A stretch of 64,000 nucleotides of DNA from an uncultured Kangiella sp. (GCA_947498625.1 CANMKR010000002.1:124001-188000); one strand, 5' to 3'. Counted from the first letter of the stretch, positions 48,616 to 59,089 are shown. Notes: generated by a model from the letters alone, not told the origin. Translations and numbers: made by a program.

Positions 48616-49755
48616 TTATTCTATAAATTCGATAGCCGCAGTTAAGATTAATTCACATAAAAAATCACGTGCTCTATCGCTATTGATGTTAAAGTTTCGC
48701 AGCGCAATTGTCTGGTAATTATTTAAAGCAATAACTAACTCTAAAACTTCAGGGTTAGCGGAAATATAATGACCATTGGCAAAAACCATTAAATCATTGC
48801 CTTCTTGGAAATAGGCAAGTCGACTTATTGAGTTAAGCTTAAAAGATGAGACAATAGCCAGCTCTGAAAGCTCTTGTGCTTCACACAAACTGACTTCTGC
48901 TAACAGCTCTGGGTATTTTAGTTGGGTGACTTCTTTACCTACCGCAATCTTTAACTTTTTATCAACGGTCAGCTTGTGAATTTCGTCGCGCGCCCAAGCT
49001 GAAATTTCAGCATTAATTTCACCGCTAGAACTGCTTGCTGCTAGAATGTTTTCATCACTCCATAAACGATTTAATTGCTCAGCAGATTCATCGAGTAGTT
49101 GTTGGGTTATGGCTTCTAAATTTGGCGCTCTAAAACCGACAGAATAACAAATAGAGTCGCCGATAGATTCGCCCCAATGCGGCGTATTTGGCGGTATGTA
49201 AAGCAAATCCCCAGCTTTTACGGTAATATCCAAATCTGTAGCAAACGCTTTTATTTGCGAGATTTCTGGGTGAGGTGAATGTTTAGTGATAGCTTGGTTT
49301 TTCTCTCCTACACGCCAGCGCCTTGTGCCTGAACCTTGAATTAGAAATACATCGTATTGATCTAAGTGCGGACCAACACTACCTTGATCTGACGCAAAGG
49401 AAACCATCACATCATCTAAGCGCCAACGAGGCATAAAATCACAAGCCTGGATCAGCTGATGTAAAGGCTCATGAAAATAATCCAGTGACTGAACTAATAA
49501 TGTCCAGTTTTCTTCCGGCAGTGTCGCAAAAACACTTTCATCTAAAGGGCCGTGAGTTAAGCCCCATTGATTTTCAAACTGAGTTATTAATCTGGATTCG
49601 ATTTCATCCTCTAAAGCAAAGCCAGCTAATTCTTCTGGAGTGATTAAATTTTGGATAAACTCATTAGCAAAAGCCCCTCGAATTAAGAGGGGCTTTTTTT
49701 GCCAATAATCTTCGAAAAAGACATCGGCGCTAATTGCAGAATTAAAAATATTAAT
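48616..49755 (-). CDS. roxA: 50S ribosomal protein L16 arginine hydroxylase, JmjC family
   Basis: A JmjC-type iron/2-oxoglutarate oxygenase homologous to E. coli RoxA (YcfD), which hydroxylates Arg81 of L16. The metal motif is HLDQYD (HxD) and the third ligand is in PPNTPHWG. The N-terminal part is encoded upstream of the first ATG (49434): codons 49755-49435 are open and give FFEDYWQKKPLLIRGAF, the family's WQKRP motif. No ATG, GTG or TTG exists in this stretch; the best start is ATT at 49755-49753, with AGG seven bases before it, giving 379 residues (E. coli 373). A terminator-like hairpin lies inside the gene at 49669-49700. It follows purB closely. Confidence 0.85.
   Translation of the reverse strand: MNIFNSAISADVFFEDYWQKKPLLIRGAFANEFIQNLITPEELAGFALEDEIESRLITQFENQWGLTHGPLDESVFATLPEENWTLLVQSLDYFHEPLHQLIQACDFMPRWRLDDVMVSFASDQGSVGPHLDQYDVFLIQGSGTRRWRVGEKNQAITKHSPHPEISQIKAFATDLDITVKAGDLLYIPPNTPHWGESIGDSICYSVGFRAPNLEAITQQLLDESAEQLNRLWSDENILAASSSSGEINAEISAWARDEIHKLTVDKKLKIAVGKEVTQLKYPELLAEVSLCEAQELSELAIVSSFKLNSISRLAYFQEGNDLMVFANGHYISANPEVLELVIALNNYQTIALRNFNINSDRARDFLCELILTAAIEFIE
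49669..49700. terminator. Terminator-like hairpin inside the roxA coding region
   Basis: AAAAGCCCCTC (49669-49679) and GAGGGGCTTTT (49687-49697) form a perfect 11-bp stem over a 7-base GAATTAA loop. On the plus strand it is followed by a run of seven T bases, the classic intrinsic terminator; in the roxA sense (minus) the stem is followed by four T. It encodes the conserved KKPLLIRGAF stretch of roxA, so it sits about 56 bases into the gene. Confidence 0.6.
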
Positions 49756-49763
49756 CGTATGGC

Positions 49764-51176
<1,413 letters not shown>

Positions 51177-51367
51177 TTATTATCAACGGCTGATCACGTT
51201 TAAATAACCTTAGATAAACGGTTAAATGAGTTTTTCCTACAGAGGAAAGTGGTTTTTTTGTTCGGTAAGGGGCAGATTATAAAGTGTAAAGGCTAAACCG
51301 GTTTATTGGATCATGTCCTGCTTCATCTAAAGTATTTTTTTCATTTTCCTATATCGATAAAATTAAA

Positions 51368-51483
51368 TGGGTCAGAGTTAGTATATTTAGATAGTTCAAA
51401 TCTTAGGATTTCCTATAGGAAGTTAATATGAAACTCCCTATGGGGGGTAGGCAAACCATCTAATATAAAATAACTCTGACCCA
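51368..51483. mobile_element. Small nonautonomous element with 13-bp terminal inverted repeats
   Basis: TGGGTCAGAGTTA (51368-51380) and TAACTCTGACCCA (51471-51483) are perfect inverted repeats at the ends of a 116-base segment. Inside, TTCCTATAGGAA is a palindrome. GGGTCAGAG-type ends are seen at REP-associated IS200-like (RAYT) transposase loci in related bacteria; this is from memory and not checked. No transposase is in the window, so it would be mobilised in trans. No clear target-site duplication is visible. Confidence 0.5.
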
Positions 51484-51494
51484 ATTCTTCAAAT

Positions 51495-51526
51495 AAAAAA
51501 ACCAGAACAGAAGAGCGCTGCTCTGG
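51495..51526 (-). terminator. Rho-independent terminator of the PKD/PPC hydrolase gene
   Basis: CCAGAACAG (51502-51510) and CTGCTCTGG (51518-51526) form an eight-pair stem with one internal mismatch; on the minus strand a run of seven T follows, ten bases after the stop. Confidence 0.8.
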
Positions 51527-51536
51527 CTAAGTGCTG

Positions 51537-53789
51537 CTAATTAACGGTGTGTGATACTGATAGCGTTACCCCAGAGAAACTGCGGTAGGCTCGTATCATC
51601 ACATACCAGTCCCCAGCCTGAGCTGATGGGATGTTAACAGTTTCGTTATTACCGTTTCGATAAGGACGATAGTCGTACTGCGATTGAGTCGGGGCGGAAC
51701 CATATCGAACGTATATGTCAGCGTCACCACCGCCACCTTGGATTGCAAGGATTAACTCAACGGTTTCGGCTGGCAAATCTCTTAATACAAAGTTTAATTC
51801 CTCGCCAGTGGCGGCAGATAAATTGCTTATTACGTCGCCATTGTTAAGCTCTAGGGTGTCATCCCCATCAGAGCTGACTTCGATAACTTGGCTACTGACG
51901 GCTGTTGCGCCCTGATCATCTTCTATCATTAATGTCACGGTATAAGAGCCTTCGAGAGAGTAAGCATAGATAGGATTCTCTTCATTGGATTCCGCTCCGT
52001 CCCCAAAGCTCCAGAGTCGAGAAACAATGCTTCCATCTGCGTCAAAACTATCATCTGTAAATGAAACGCTAAGCCCATCTTTTGCATAGCTAAAGCCGGC
52101 AGTTGGTACTTCATTACCACCTAGTTCATAAGAAGCCGATAATGTTACCCCTGAAAAGCTTTGATAAGCTCTTATCATTAGGAACCATTCGCCGCCCTCT
52201 GGTGATGCTACGGTCACGGTTTCATTGTTGCCATTTCTGTAGGGGCGATAATCATATTGGCTAGTCGTTGGAGTCGAGCCATAGCGAACGTAGAGGTCAG
52301 CGTCGCCAGAACCACCATTTATTTTGAACTGAAGGTTTTCAGCACCTGCAGGAACGTTCATTTGATAATAGAGCTCATCATTTCTCGATGCTGATAAATT
52401 GTTTAATACAGCGCCGTTTTCTAATCCAGAACCGCCACCGTCGCCAGCAGTTACTGTTATTTCTTGATCGCTACTGTCAGTTAGACCATTACTATCAGTG
52501 ACCGTAAGAGTGACACTGTAGCTACCTGCTTGGCTATAGACATGAACTGGATTGGTTTCACTAGAACTGTTGCCATCACCAAAGCTCCATTCTCTGCTCG
52601 CTATAGATGCATTGCTGGCACTGCTGGTATCCGTAAAGTTTACGCTTAGATTATTCGCCGAGTAGGTAAAACTTGCGCTCGGTATTACTGTAGCTTCGTT
52701 TACAGTGACCAATTTACTGTTGCTATCTGATTGGCCATCATTATCAGTAACCGTTAAGATCACATTGTAATTACCTGCTGCTGCGTAACTGTGAGAGGGG
52801 TTTTCTTGAGTTGATGATTGACCATCCCCAAATTCCCAGAAGTAGGAGTCAATGCTGCCATCGTTATCAATGCTATTATTGTTGAATTGTACATCGAGTT
52901 CGTCAGTTGAGAAGGAGAAGTCTGCTATCGGTGGTTCTGGCTGCGTCACTTCCTTGATCAACTCGCCGTCTCCGCTTCCTAACAACTGTTCGACTTTAGC
53001 GCCACCAAAATAGTAATCTGATGAATAGGTATCATTCATCATATCTTTTGCCCAATTGAGTGAAAAATCTTTTAAATAAGAAACATTCTTTTGAGCCGGC
53101 GCACCACATATAAACCTGAGTATGCCGCCGGTAGAACTGCCTTCCACATCGGTATGTTTGGAATTATCGGTCAACTTAATACCAACATATAAATCACTAA
53201 GTGCACGAAGTGGCTGCAAGGCATTATTGCTGGAGTTACATGAACTGGAGTTAGCAAGAATCGATAGTACAGGCAAACCGTTGTTAATAACGGCTTGCAA
53301 GTTAGCGTTCATGCCGTTGTTCGCATCCACTGGATCGAACAGTATGACGCCTCTCAAGCCATCGAAATTACGCTCCATCAGGCGACCACCTAAGTAACTC
53401 ATAAAGAGCCCGCCAGCTGAGTGACCTGCAATCACTAAGTTATCCGGTAATTGGATTCCATTTGGTGGTGTTAGTGGGTTGTCGATCAAGTCGTCAGCCA
53501 CATTTCGGGCTAGACTTCGATTTCCTCGCGTGACACTGCTATTGATAGTTAACACCATCAAGCCGTTATCCATATAAAATGTGGCGAGATCGTCTAGGTT
53601 ATTTTTATTTCTTTGAAAACCATGTTGTAGCAATATCCAGCCTGTGGGTGGGCTGTCCGGTATATACCAGGTTCCTTGCCGACTCCCCCCGAGGTCGACG
53701 GACTGATTGAATTTTTCCCCAGCTATAGTTATGCCTGCTAAGCAAAACTGAAATACTATTATTAATAGTAAAAATTTATTCTTGCGCAT
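51537..53789 (-). CDS. Secreted alpha/beta hydrolase with three PKD and two PPC domains
   Basis: A 750-residue exported protein: signal peptide (about 1-23), an alpha/beta-hydrolase domain (about 30-275) with the nucleophile in GHSAGG (Ser124), then PKD (about 286-364), PKD (370-447), PPC (455-553), PKD (560-640) and PPC (648-750). PKD domains show WEFGDG, WSFGDG; PPC repeats share GGSGDADLYVRYGS and QYDYRPYRNGNNETV almost word for word. Acidic composition and PPC tails are typical of type II-secreted enzymes of marine bacteria. The substrate is unknown; a lipase/esterase or chlorophyllase-like role is possible. It is divergent from a hybrid AraC regulator. Confidence 0.85.
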   Translation of the reverse strand: MRKNKFLLLIIVFQFCLAGITIAGEKFNQSVDLGGSRQGTWYIPDSPPTGWILLQHGFQRNKNNLDDLATFYMDNGLMVLTINSSVTRGNRSLARNVADDLIDNPLTPPNGIQLPDNLVIAGHSAGGLFMSYLGGRLMERNFDGLRGVILFDPVDANNGMNANLQAVINNGLPVLSILANSSSCNSSNNALQPLRALSDLYVGIKLTDNSKHTDVEGSSTGGILRFICGAPAQKNVSYLKDFSLNWAKDMMNDTYSSDYYFGGAKVEQLLGSGDGELIKEVTQPEPPIADFSFSTDELDVQFNNNSIDNDGSIDSYFWEFGDGQSSTQENPSHSYAAAGNYNVILTVTDNDGQSDSNSKLVTVNEATVIPSASFTYSANNLSVNFTDTSSASNASIASREWSFGDGNSSSETNPVHVYSQAGSYSVTLTVTDSNGLTDSSDQEITVTAGDGGGSGLENGAVLNNLSASRNDELYYQMNVPAGAENLQFKINGGSGDADLYVRYGSTPTTSQYDYRPYRNGNNETVTVASPEGGEWFLMIRAYQSFSGVTLSASYELGGNEVPTAGFSYAKDGLSVSFTDDSFDADGSIVSRLWSFGDGAESNEENPIYAYSLEGSYTVTLMIEDDQGATAVSSQVIEVSSDGDDTLELNNGDVISNLSAATGEELNFVLRDLPAETVELILAIQGGGGDADIYVRYGSAPTQSQYDYRPYRNGNNETVNIPSAQAGDWYVMIRAYRSFSGVTLSVSHTVN

Positions 53790-54142
53790 TGATTAATGCC
53801 TCCCATTATTGGTTTTATGGTGTTGGTATTCATTAATTATTGATTTATATATGGATGTTTTTTTAGCCATACGAATACTCGGCAATTAATCTACGTGATT
53901 TGCTGGTTAAATGTTTGTCCCAAAATCTCAGTTAGTAGACATGGAATTCCAGCATTCTTGATAGGTTAACGGTGTTAACAGTTGCAATTATGCATAAATA
54001 CTAGGCTTAAAGTGCTAGTTGTTGACTGAAAGTACCACAACAAATCTCGCATTTTGATTAGTTCGTCACTGATATTTTCGTTGACCATAAGCGAGACACT
54101 AGTAACAATGATGAAAAATTAAAAGAATAAACAGAAAGTATA
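53790..54142. promoter_or_regulatory. Divergent regulatory region with candidate operators
   Basis: A 353-base gap between the secreted hydrolase (minus) and the hybrid regulator (plus). GTTAAC occurs twice as GTTAACGGTGTTAAC at 53965-53979, each half being a palindrome. TTGTTG (54019-54024) and CAACAA (54038-54043) form another inverted repeat. An AraC-type output domain often binds such repeats, so both are candidate sites. A TATAAT overlapping the start at 54139 is too close to be a -10 box. Confidence 0.4.
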
Positions 54143-57100
54143 ATGAACCTAATCAAAGGTACTATAAAGTACATAGGCATACTGGGGATCGCTTTATTTG
54201 CCCAAGCTTCGCACTCTGTAAATTCGTTATTAGAGCAAGCTAGAGCATTACAGAACCATGATCCTTTAAAAGCTATCCAGCTCTTGAAGACTCACGACTA
54301 CAGCTTGGAGACTAGTTCCGAGCAAGTGTTTTTTGATGCGCATGTATTATTGGCGGAATTACTCCTAAAAACCGAGAAGTTTAATCAAGCTAACCAAGTG
54401 ATAGAAATATTAGAGGCCCGTTACTCTGAAGAGCAAAGTTTCCAGCCTAGGCTAGCAATTTTGAAAAGCCATGTTTTAATAATTCGACAAAAAACTGAAA
54501 AGGTTATGTCATTATTAGAACCCTTTAAAGATTTATATACGAGTGAAGGGCAGTCGGAGCTTAATGCTTGGTATTTGTTCCTCGTTGGTTCATTGCAAGT
54601 GAGAGATTATAACTTTGCAGAAGCGATGAGGAATTTGACCGAAGCTCTTGATAAATCACGCCAGTATAAAATGCTTGATCTAGAATTATCCATTCAGAAT
54701 GAGTTGGTACAAATTTTTTACTACACAAAAAAATACAGTAAAGCGATTGAACTTAGTGACGAGCTATTGAGTTTTTCTAAAACGATTAAGGATCAATATT
54801 TAGAAGTCGGTGTTTTGTCTGACAAGATGAATATTTACTATTTGTGGGCTGTTGAAATTTATAACAAGCTTCCTCCGGAAGTTGCTGCTCAAAATGAAGA
54901 TTATCGACGTTATATGGATGAAAGTAATCGCTTGCAACAAGAGCTGATGCAGCTTTCTAAGGAAATAGGTGCTTATAGAACAATGATAAAGGGATTGATT
55001 ATCAGTCTAAATAATAAGTTAACAGAGAATAAGTATCATGAAGCTATTGCTATTGGAGAGCGTGTTCTAAAAGTAGCTGACGAACAGAATCTAATGTACT
55101 CAATGGCAATAACTTCAAACAATATGGCTATAGCCTATCGAGAAATCGGAGAGTTTGATAAAAGCATTGAGAAACTAAAAGATGCAGAAAATTATTATAA
55201 AGAAATTCAAGATATTCAATCGTTGACCTGGGTGTATGAAGATTACACTCTGACATATCAAAAAGCAGGCTCCTTTGAACAAGCCTTTAGTTATCAAAAG
55301 AAATATCAAAGTGCGCTATTAGAGTTAATGAAGAAGACCAGTGAGCAATCTTTAGTGGCTTTACAGGAAGAGTATGCTGATAAGGAAAAGTCTCAGAAAA
55401 TTTTGCGTTTGACACAACAGTCGGCCATCGATGCTCAACGAATACAAACGGAGAAAATGAAAATTTGGATTTTAGTGTTAGTGCTTGTTGCATTTTCCTT
55501 GATTGCGTTAGCCTTGGCTCAAAAAAGAAAGAATCTTAAAAAATTGCTCAACCAAGAAGCGGAACTTAATCAGCGTATTACGGAAGTTAATGAAGCTAAA
55601 CAAAGGTTTTTTAATAACTTATCACATGAGTTTAAAACGGCTCTAACCTTATCCATAAGTCCGATTAAACAATTTTTAGCCGACAATCAAGAACAGTCAG
55701 CTGTATCGCTAGAGTCAGCTTTACATAATAATTTACATATGATGGCGTTATTAGATGAAGTTTTAGATATTAAGAAAATGGATAGCAAATCGTTACCCAT
55801 GATGGTGTCTAAAATTAACTTTAAACAGGCTATAGAATCTTGTCTTAATCGTTTTCAATATCAGTTATCAGAGAAGAATATGTTTGTTGAGAAACAGGGT
55901 TTTTCTGACGATCTCAATTTGTATTTTGACCCCTCTCATCTAGAAAAAATTATCGCTAATATTCTTTCTAATGCCAGTAAGTACTGCGGTGATGATTGCA
56001 GATTGAGCTTAACCATGGTTGAGCACAGTGAACATGTTGTTTTAGACTTGATCGACGATGGACCTGGTATAGAAGCAGCAGAATTACCGCATGTGTTTAC
56101 GCGGTTCTATCAAGGAAAGCTATCTGCTAGCAAACAAAAACCAGGAACTGGTATTGGCTTATCTATGGTTAAAGAGTTGATGGAAATGCATCACGGGGCA
56201 GCCGAGATCTCCAGCATCAATGGAGAGGGTTGTCAGGTTAAGTTGATCTTTAGGAAGGGGCGCGATCATTATTCACAGCAAGTGTTAGCTAAAAGCAGAG
56301 CCTTTTTAGACAATAGTGCCATGGAGATCAATAGTCAGGTTTACTCATTAGAAGACAATGGTCGCCATGAAAATGATGATATTGAAAGTGTTGAGAATAC
56401 CAAATTAATTTTAGTGGTCGACGACAATGCAGAAATTCGTAACTTACTTTGTGGCATATTACAGCCAGAATACAATGTCATTGAAGCAGAAAATGGTCAG
56501 CAAGCTCTTTGCATTGCAGAATTTAAGCAGCCTGATTTAATAATTGCTGATGTGATGATGCCGGAAATGAATGGCTTTGATTTAACGGCAAACTTACGAA
56601 AGAATGAAAAGCTAGCCCATATTTCTATTATGTTACTGACGGCCTTGTCCAAGAATGAACAGCGTGTTCATGGCCTGTTAATAGGAGCAGACGATTACCT
56701 AACTAAACCTTTTGATAATGATGAGTTATTAGCGCGTGTGAGAAATCATCTTGCGCATAAAGAAAGAATTTCAACGCTACTACTAAATCAATATAAGGAG
56801 TCTCTCGATAGTAAAGAATACCTTGAAAACTTTTCTGATCAACAAACTAGACGTAGCGAACAACTTGAAAGCTTGATAACTGAAAATTTAGGAATATGTG
56901 ATTTTGATATTGAGCAAATGTATTCTGCTTTAAATATGACTCGTAGCTCCCTATATCGATATACGCAAAAAGTTTATAACTGTACACCAATGAATTTATT
57001 AAAAAAACGTCGTTTAGAAGTAGCCCATCAAATGCTTATAGAAACTGCTGGTAGCATTAGTGAGATCGCGTATGCGGTTGGCTATCAAAGTTTAGCTTCC

Positions 57101-57202
57101 TTTAGTCGTGCCTTTAGGCAGCATTATAAATATCCGCCCACTAAAGTAAAAAAAGCAATCCCGGAGTCACAAGAGCAAACACTAACACAAGAAGCCATTT
57201 AA
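54143..57202 (+). CDS. Hybrid two-component regulator: TPR sensor, kinase, receiver, AraC output
   Basis: A 1019-residue one-protein signalling system. Signal peptide (about 1-25); a periplasmic helical region of TPR-like repeats (about 28-430); one membrane segment (about 440-460); a HisKA domain with His495 (NNLSHEFKTAL), an ATPase domain with DDGPGI and GTGIGLSMVK; a receiver with LVVDDN and phospho-acceptor Asp803 in LIIADVMMPEMNG; and an AraC-type DNA-binding domain (about 915-1010, SISEIAYAVGYQSLASFSRAFR). This layout is best known from Bacteroidetes hybrid systems that sense carbohydrate. The likely target is the divergent secreted hydrolase. The ligand is unknown. Confidence 0.88.
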   Translation: MNLIKGTIKYIGILGIALFAQASHSVNSLLEQARALQNHDPLKAIQLLKTHDYSLETSSEQVFFDAHVLLAELLLKTEKFNQANQVIEILEARYSEEQSFQPRLAILKSHVLIIRQKTEKVMSLLEPFKDLYTSEGQSELNAWYLFLVGSLQVRDYNFAEAMRNLTEALDKSRQYKMLDLELSIQNELVQIFYYTKKYSKAIELSDELLSFSKTIKDQYLEVGVLSDKMNIYYLWAVEIYNKLPPEVAAQNEDYRRYMDESNRLQQELMQLSKEIGAYRTMIKGLIISLNNKLTENKYHEAIAIGERVLKVADEQNLMYSMAITSNNMAIAYREIGEFDKSIEKLKDAENYYKEIQDIQSLTWVYEDYTLTYQKAGSFEQAFSYQKKYQSALLELMKKTSEQSLVALQEEYADKEKSQKILRLTQQSAIDAQRIQTEKMKIWILVLVLVAFSLIALALAQKRKNLKKLLNQEAELNQRITEVNEAKQRFFNNLSHEFKTALTLSISPIKQFLADNQEQSAVSLESALHNNLHMMALLDEVLDIKKMDSKSLPMMVSKINFKQAIESCLNRFQYQLSEKNMFVEKQGFSDDLNLYFDPSHLEKIIANILSNASKYCGDDCRLSLTMVEHSEHVVLDLIDDGPGIEAAELPHVFTRFYQGKLSASKQKPGTGIGLSMVKELMEMHHGAAEISSINGEGCQVKLIFRKGRDHYSQQVLAKSRAFLDNSAMEINSQVYSLEDNGRHENDDIESVENTKLILVVDDNAEIRNLLCGILQPEYNVIEAENGQQALCIAEFKQPDLIIADVMMPEMNGFDLTANLRKNEKLAHISIMLLTALSKNEQRVHGLLIGADDYLTKPFDNDELLARVRNHLAHKERISTLLLNQYKESLDSKEYLENFSDQQTRRSEQLESLITENLGICDFDIEQMYSALNMTRSSLYRYTQKVYNCTPMNLLKKRRLEVAHQMLIETAGSISEIAYAVGYQSLASFSRAFRQHYKYPPTKVKKAIPESQEQTLTQEAI

Positions 57203-57255
57203 TAACGAAACCAGGTGCAGTATAAATATGCAGGCTGTTTTTTACATAGTTATAC

Positions 57256-58533
57256 TCAAAGAATGGCTAAAATGTCATTCCAGCGACTGGTGTAATGAGC
57301 GGATAAGGAATTAGCGCGCATCGCCCACTTTTTGCTGAAGCCTAAGCTAGCGAATTTTGCCATATCTTTACCGTAGCGCTGATTGATATTATCAAGGCTT
57401 TGCATTAATTCTGGACGACGTTTTAACGGTACAAATAAATCCGATTGATGTCCTGTGCTAGAACTAATCCCCATTAGCATTACGCCAGCTTTTTTATACT
57501 TAATGTTGGGCGAATAAATTCGCTGTAAACCTTGTTCAATGGCTTGAATAAACAAGCCTGTATCATCGGTAGCTTCTGTAAATTTTAAAGTGATTTGTGG
57601 CTGGTATTGGTAGTTTCTATCTTGATGATTTTTTTTGGCATAGAGGTATAAAGTTATCGCGCTTGCTAATGAATTTTGGTTGCGCAGTTTTTCGCAACAA
57701 CGAGTAACATGGTAACTTAAAGCTTCTTTAAGATCGTAATAATTAGTAATGGCTTTGCCAAATGAGCGTGAGTTTAATATGGATTTTTTTGCCTGCGGCA
57801 TGGTTTCAAAATTTAAGCAAGGCTGTCCGCGTAATTCTAAAACGGTTCGCTCCATATTGACGGAAAACATTCGTTGTAAAACTTTAAAATCAGCATTATG
57901 CAAGTCCCAAGCGGTATTGATAGCTTGCTGTCTAAGTTTTACCGATAACTTTGAACCGATCCCCCATATTTTATGTACTGGTATTTGCTTCAAAACCCAT
58001 TGGCGTTGCCGAGGGCAGCATAAATCGATAACACCATGAGTCGATTTTTTATGTTTCTTTGCATAATGATTGGCGAGTTTTGCTAATGTTTTGGTTGGTG
58101 CTAAGCCAATACAGGTGGGTAGTGATAAAGTCCGTCTTAATTCTTCAGCAATATGCTGACAATGTTTGACTAAGTCTTCTTTAAAGCCCTCAAAGCACAT
58201 AAAAGATTCGTCCACTGAGTAGGGTGCGACTTGGTCGCAGAACTGCCTAAGAAGCTGATTAAAACGATTAGAGATGTCGCCATATAAGCCATAGTTGGAT
58301 GAGAAGGTGATGACTTTGTTTTTTTCAATAATAGGCTTTGCTTCATGATAAGGCACCGCCATTTTGATACCGAGCGCCTTGGCTTCATCAGAGAGTGATA
58401 TGATGCAACCGTCGTTATTGCTCAGCACTATAACGGGTTTATGCGCTAAATCGGGCCTAAATATACGCTCACAAGAAACATAAAAGCTGTTTACATCGCA
58501 AAGAGCGTAAATTTTTTCAGGTTTATTATTCAT
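57256..58533 (-). CDS. umuC: DNA polymerase V catalytic subunit UmuC
   Basis: A Y-family error-prone polymerase used in the SOS response, active with UmuD' dimers and RecA. The 425-residue protein shows CDVNSFYVSCERIF with the first metal Asp, VLSNNDGCIISLSDEAKALGI, YSVDESFMCFEG with the second catalytic Asp and Glu, and GIGSKLSVKLRQ (helix-hairpin-helix). Length matches E. coli (422). It is 12 bases downstream of umuD and shares its LexA-controlled promoter. Confidence 0.96.
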   Translation of the reverse strand: MNNKPEKIYALCDVNSFYVSCERIFRPDLAHKPVIVLSNNDGCIISLSDEAKALGIKMAVPYHEAKPIIEKNKVITFSSNYGLYGDISNRFNQLLRQFCDQVAPYSVDESFMCFEGFKEDLVKHCQHIAEELRRTLSLPTCIGLAPTKTLAKLANHYAKKHKKSTHGVIDLCCPRQRQWVLKQIPVHKIWGIGSKLSVKLRQQAINTAWDLHNADFKVLQRMFSVNMERTVLELRGQPCLNFETMPQAKKSILNSRSFGKAITNYYDLKEALSYHVTRCCEKLRNQNSLASAITLYLYAKKNHQDRNYQYQPQITLKFTEATDDTGLFIQAIEQGLQRIYSPNIKYKKAGVMLMGISSSTGHQSDLFVPLKRRPELMQSLDNINQRYGKDMAKFASLGFSKKWAMRANSLSAHYTSRWNDILAIL

Positions 58534-58545
58534 CTTTAGTAATGT

Positions 58546-58965
58546 TTAAAAGTTGCGTGCTAGACCGGTAACCACGCCCCAAATGGTAAGTTGATGCTCA
58601 CCATTAATTAAAATATCCGAATAAGCAGGGTTTTCAGCTTGCAAACGCAGTTTGCCTTTAGTTTTAAGGCGTTTAACCGTGAACTCATTGTCCAGCAAAG
58701 CTACTACGATATCGCCGTCTTGAGCATGTTGAGAGCGATCAATCACCAAAATGTCATCTTGGAAAATTCCTGCGTTAATCATGGAATCACCTTCAACTCG
58801 GGCAAAAAAGGTGGTGGCTGGGTTTTTAATTAAAAGATGATCGAGGCTTAATGAGTCTTCCATATGCTCATCGACTACCCCAGGAAAGCCAGCTGAGACC
58901 TTGCCTGAATAGTAGGGGACTTCAGAGTAGTCACCAGCAGGTGAAAAAATTGATACTTTGCTCAT
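58546..58965 (-). CDS. umuD: DNA polymerase V subunit UmuD
   Basis: A LexA-like self-cleaving protein whose truncated form joins UmuC. The cleavage site is Ala25-Gly26 in VSAGFPG (Cys-Gly in E. coli), the nucleophile Ser61 is in EGDSM and the general base Lys98 in FTVKRL. Length 139 equals E. coli. It precedes umuC and has a near-consensus LexA box just upstream of its start. Confidence 0.96.
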   Translation of the reverse strand: MSKVSIFSPAGDYSEVPYYSGKVSAGFPGVVDEHMEDSLSLDHLLIKNPATTFFARVEGDSMINAGIFQDDILVIDRSQHAQDGDIVVALLDNEFTVKRLKTKGKLRLQAENPAYSDILINGEHQLTIWGVVTGLARNF

Positions 58966-58980
58966 TGATTATACGAAATG

Positions 58981-58996
58981 CTATGATTAAATACAG
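58981..58996 (-). promoter_or_regulatory. LexA box upstream of umuDC
   Basis: Read on the minus strand the site is CTGTATTTAATCATAG, which fits CTGT-N8-ACAG with one mismatch in the last half-site. It lies 16 bases before the umuD start, where LexA would block the promoter until DNA damage. Confidence 0.65.
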
Positions 58997-59080
58997 AATA
59001 TCACATTCGATTATCAGCCTCTCGAACTTTCTGAAAGATCCGTTTAGCGCCTTAAAAAACATACAAATGACCGGTTGCTA

Positions 59081-59089
59081 TGCTATAAT
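59081..59089 (+). promoter_or_regulatory. Extended -10 promoter of acnB inside an inverted repeat
   Basis: TGCTATAAT fits an extended -10 (TGnTATAAT) 89 bases before the acnB GTG. It is framed by GGTTGC (59073-59078) and GCAACC (59091-59096), a 6-bp inverted repeat that could be an operator. No good -35 box is seen. Confidence 0.45.

Noticed and set aside
54139-54144. Perfect TATAAT before the hybrid regulator gene
   Set aside because: It overlaps the ATG start codon, so it cannot be the -10 box of that gene.
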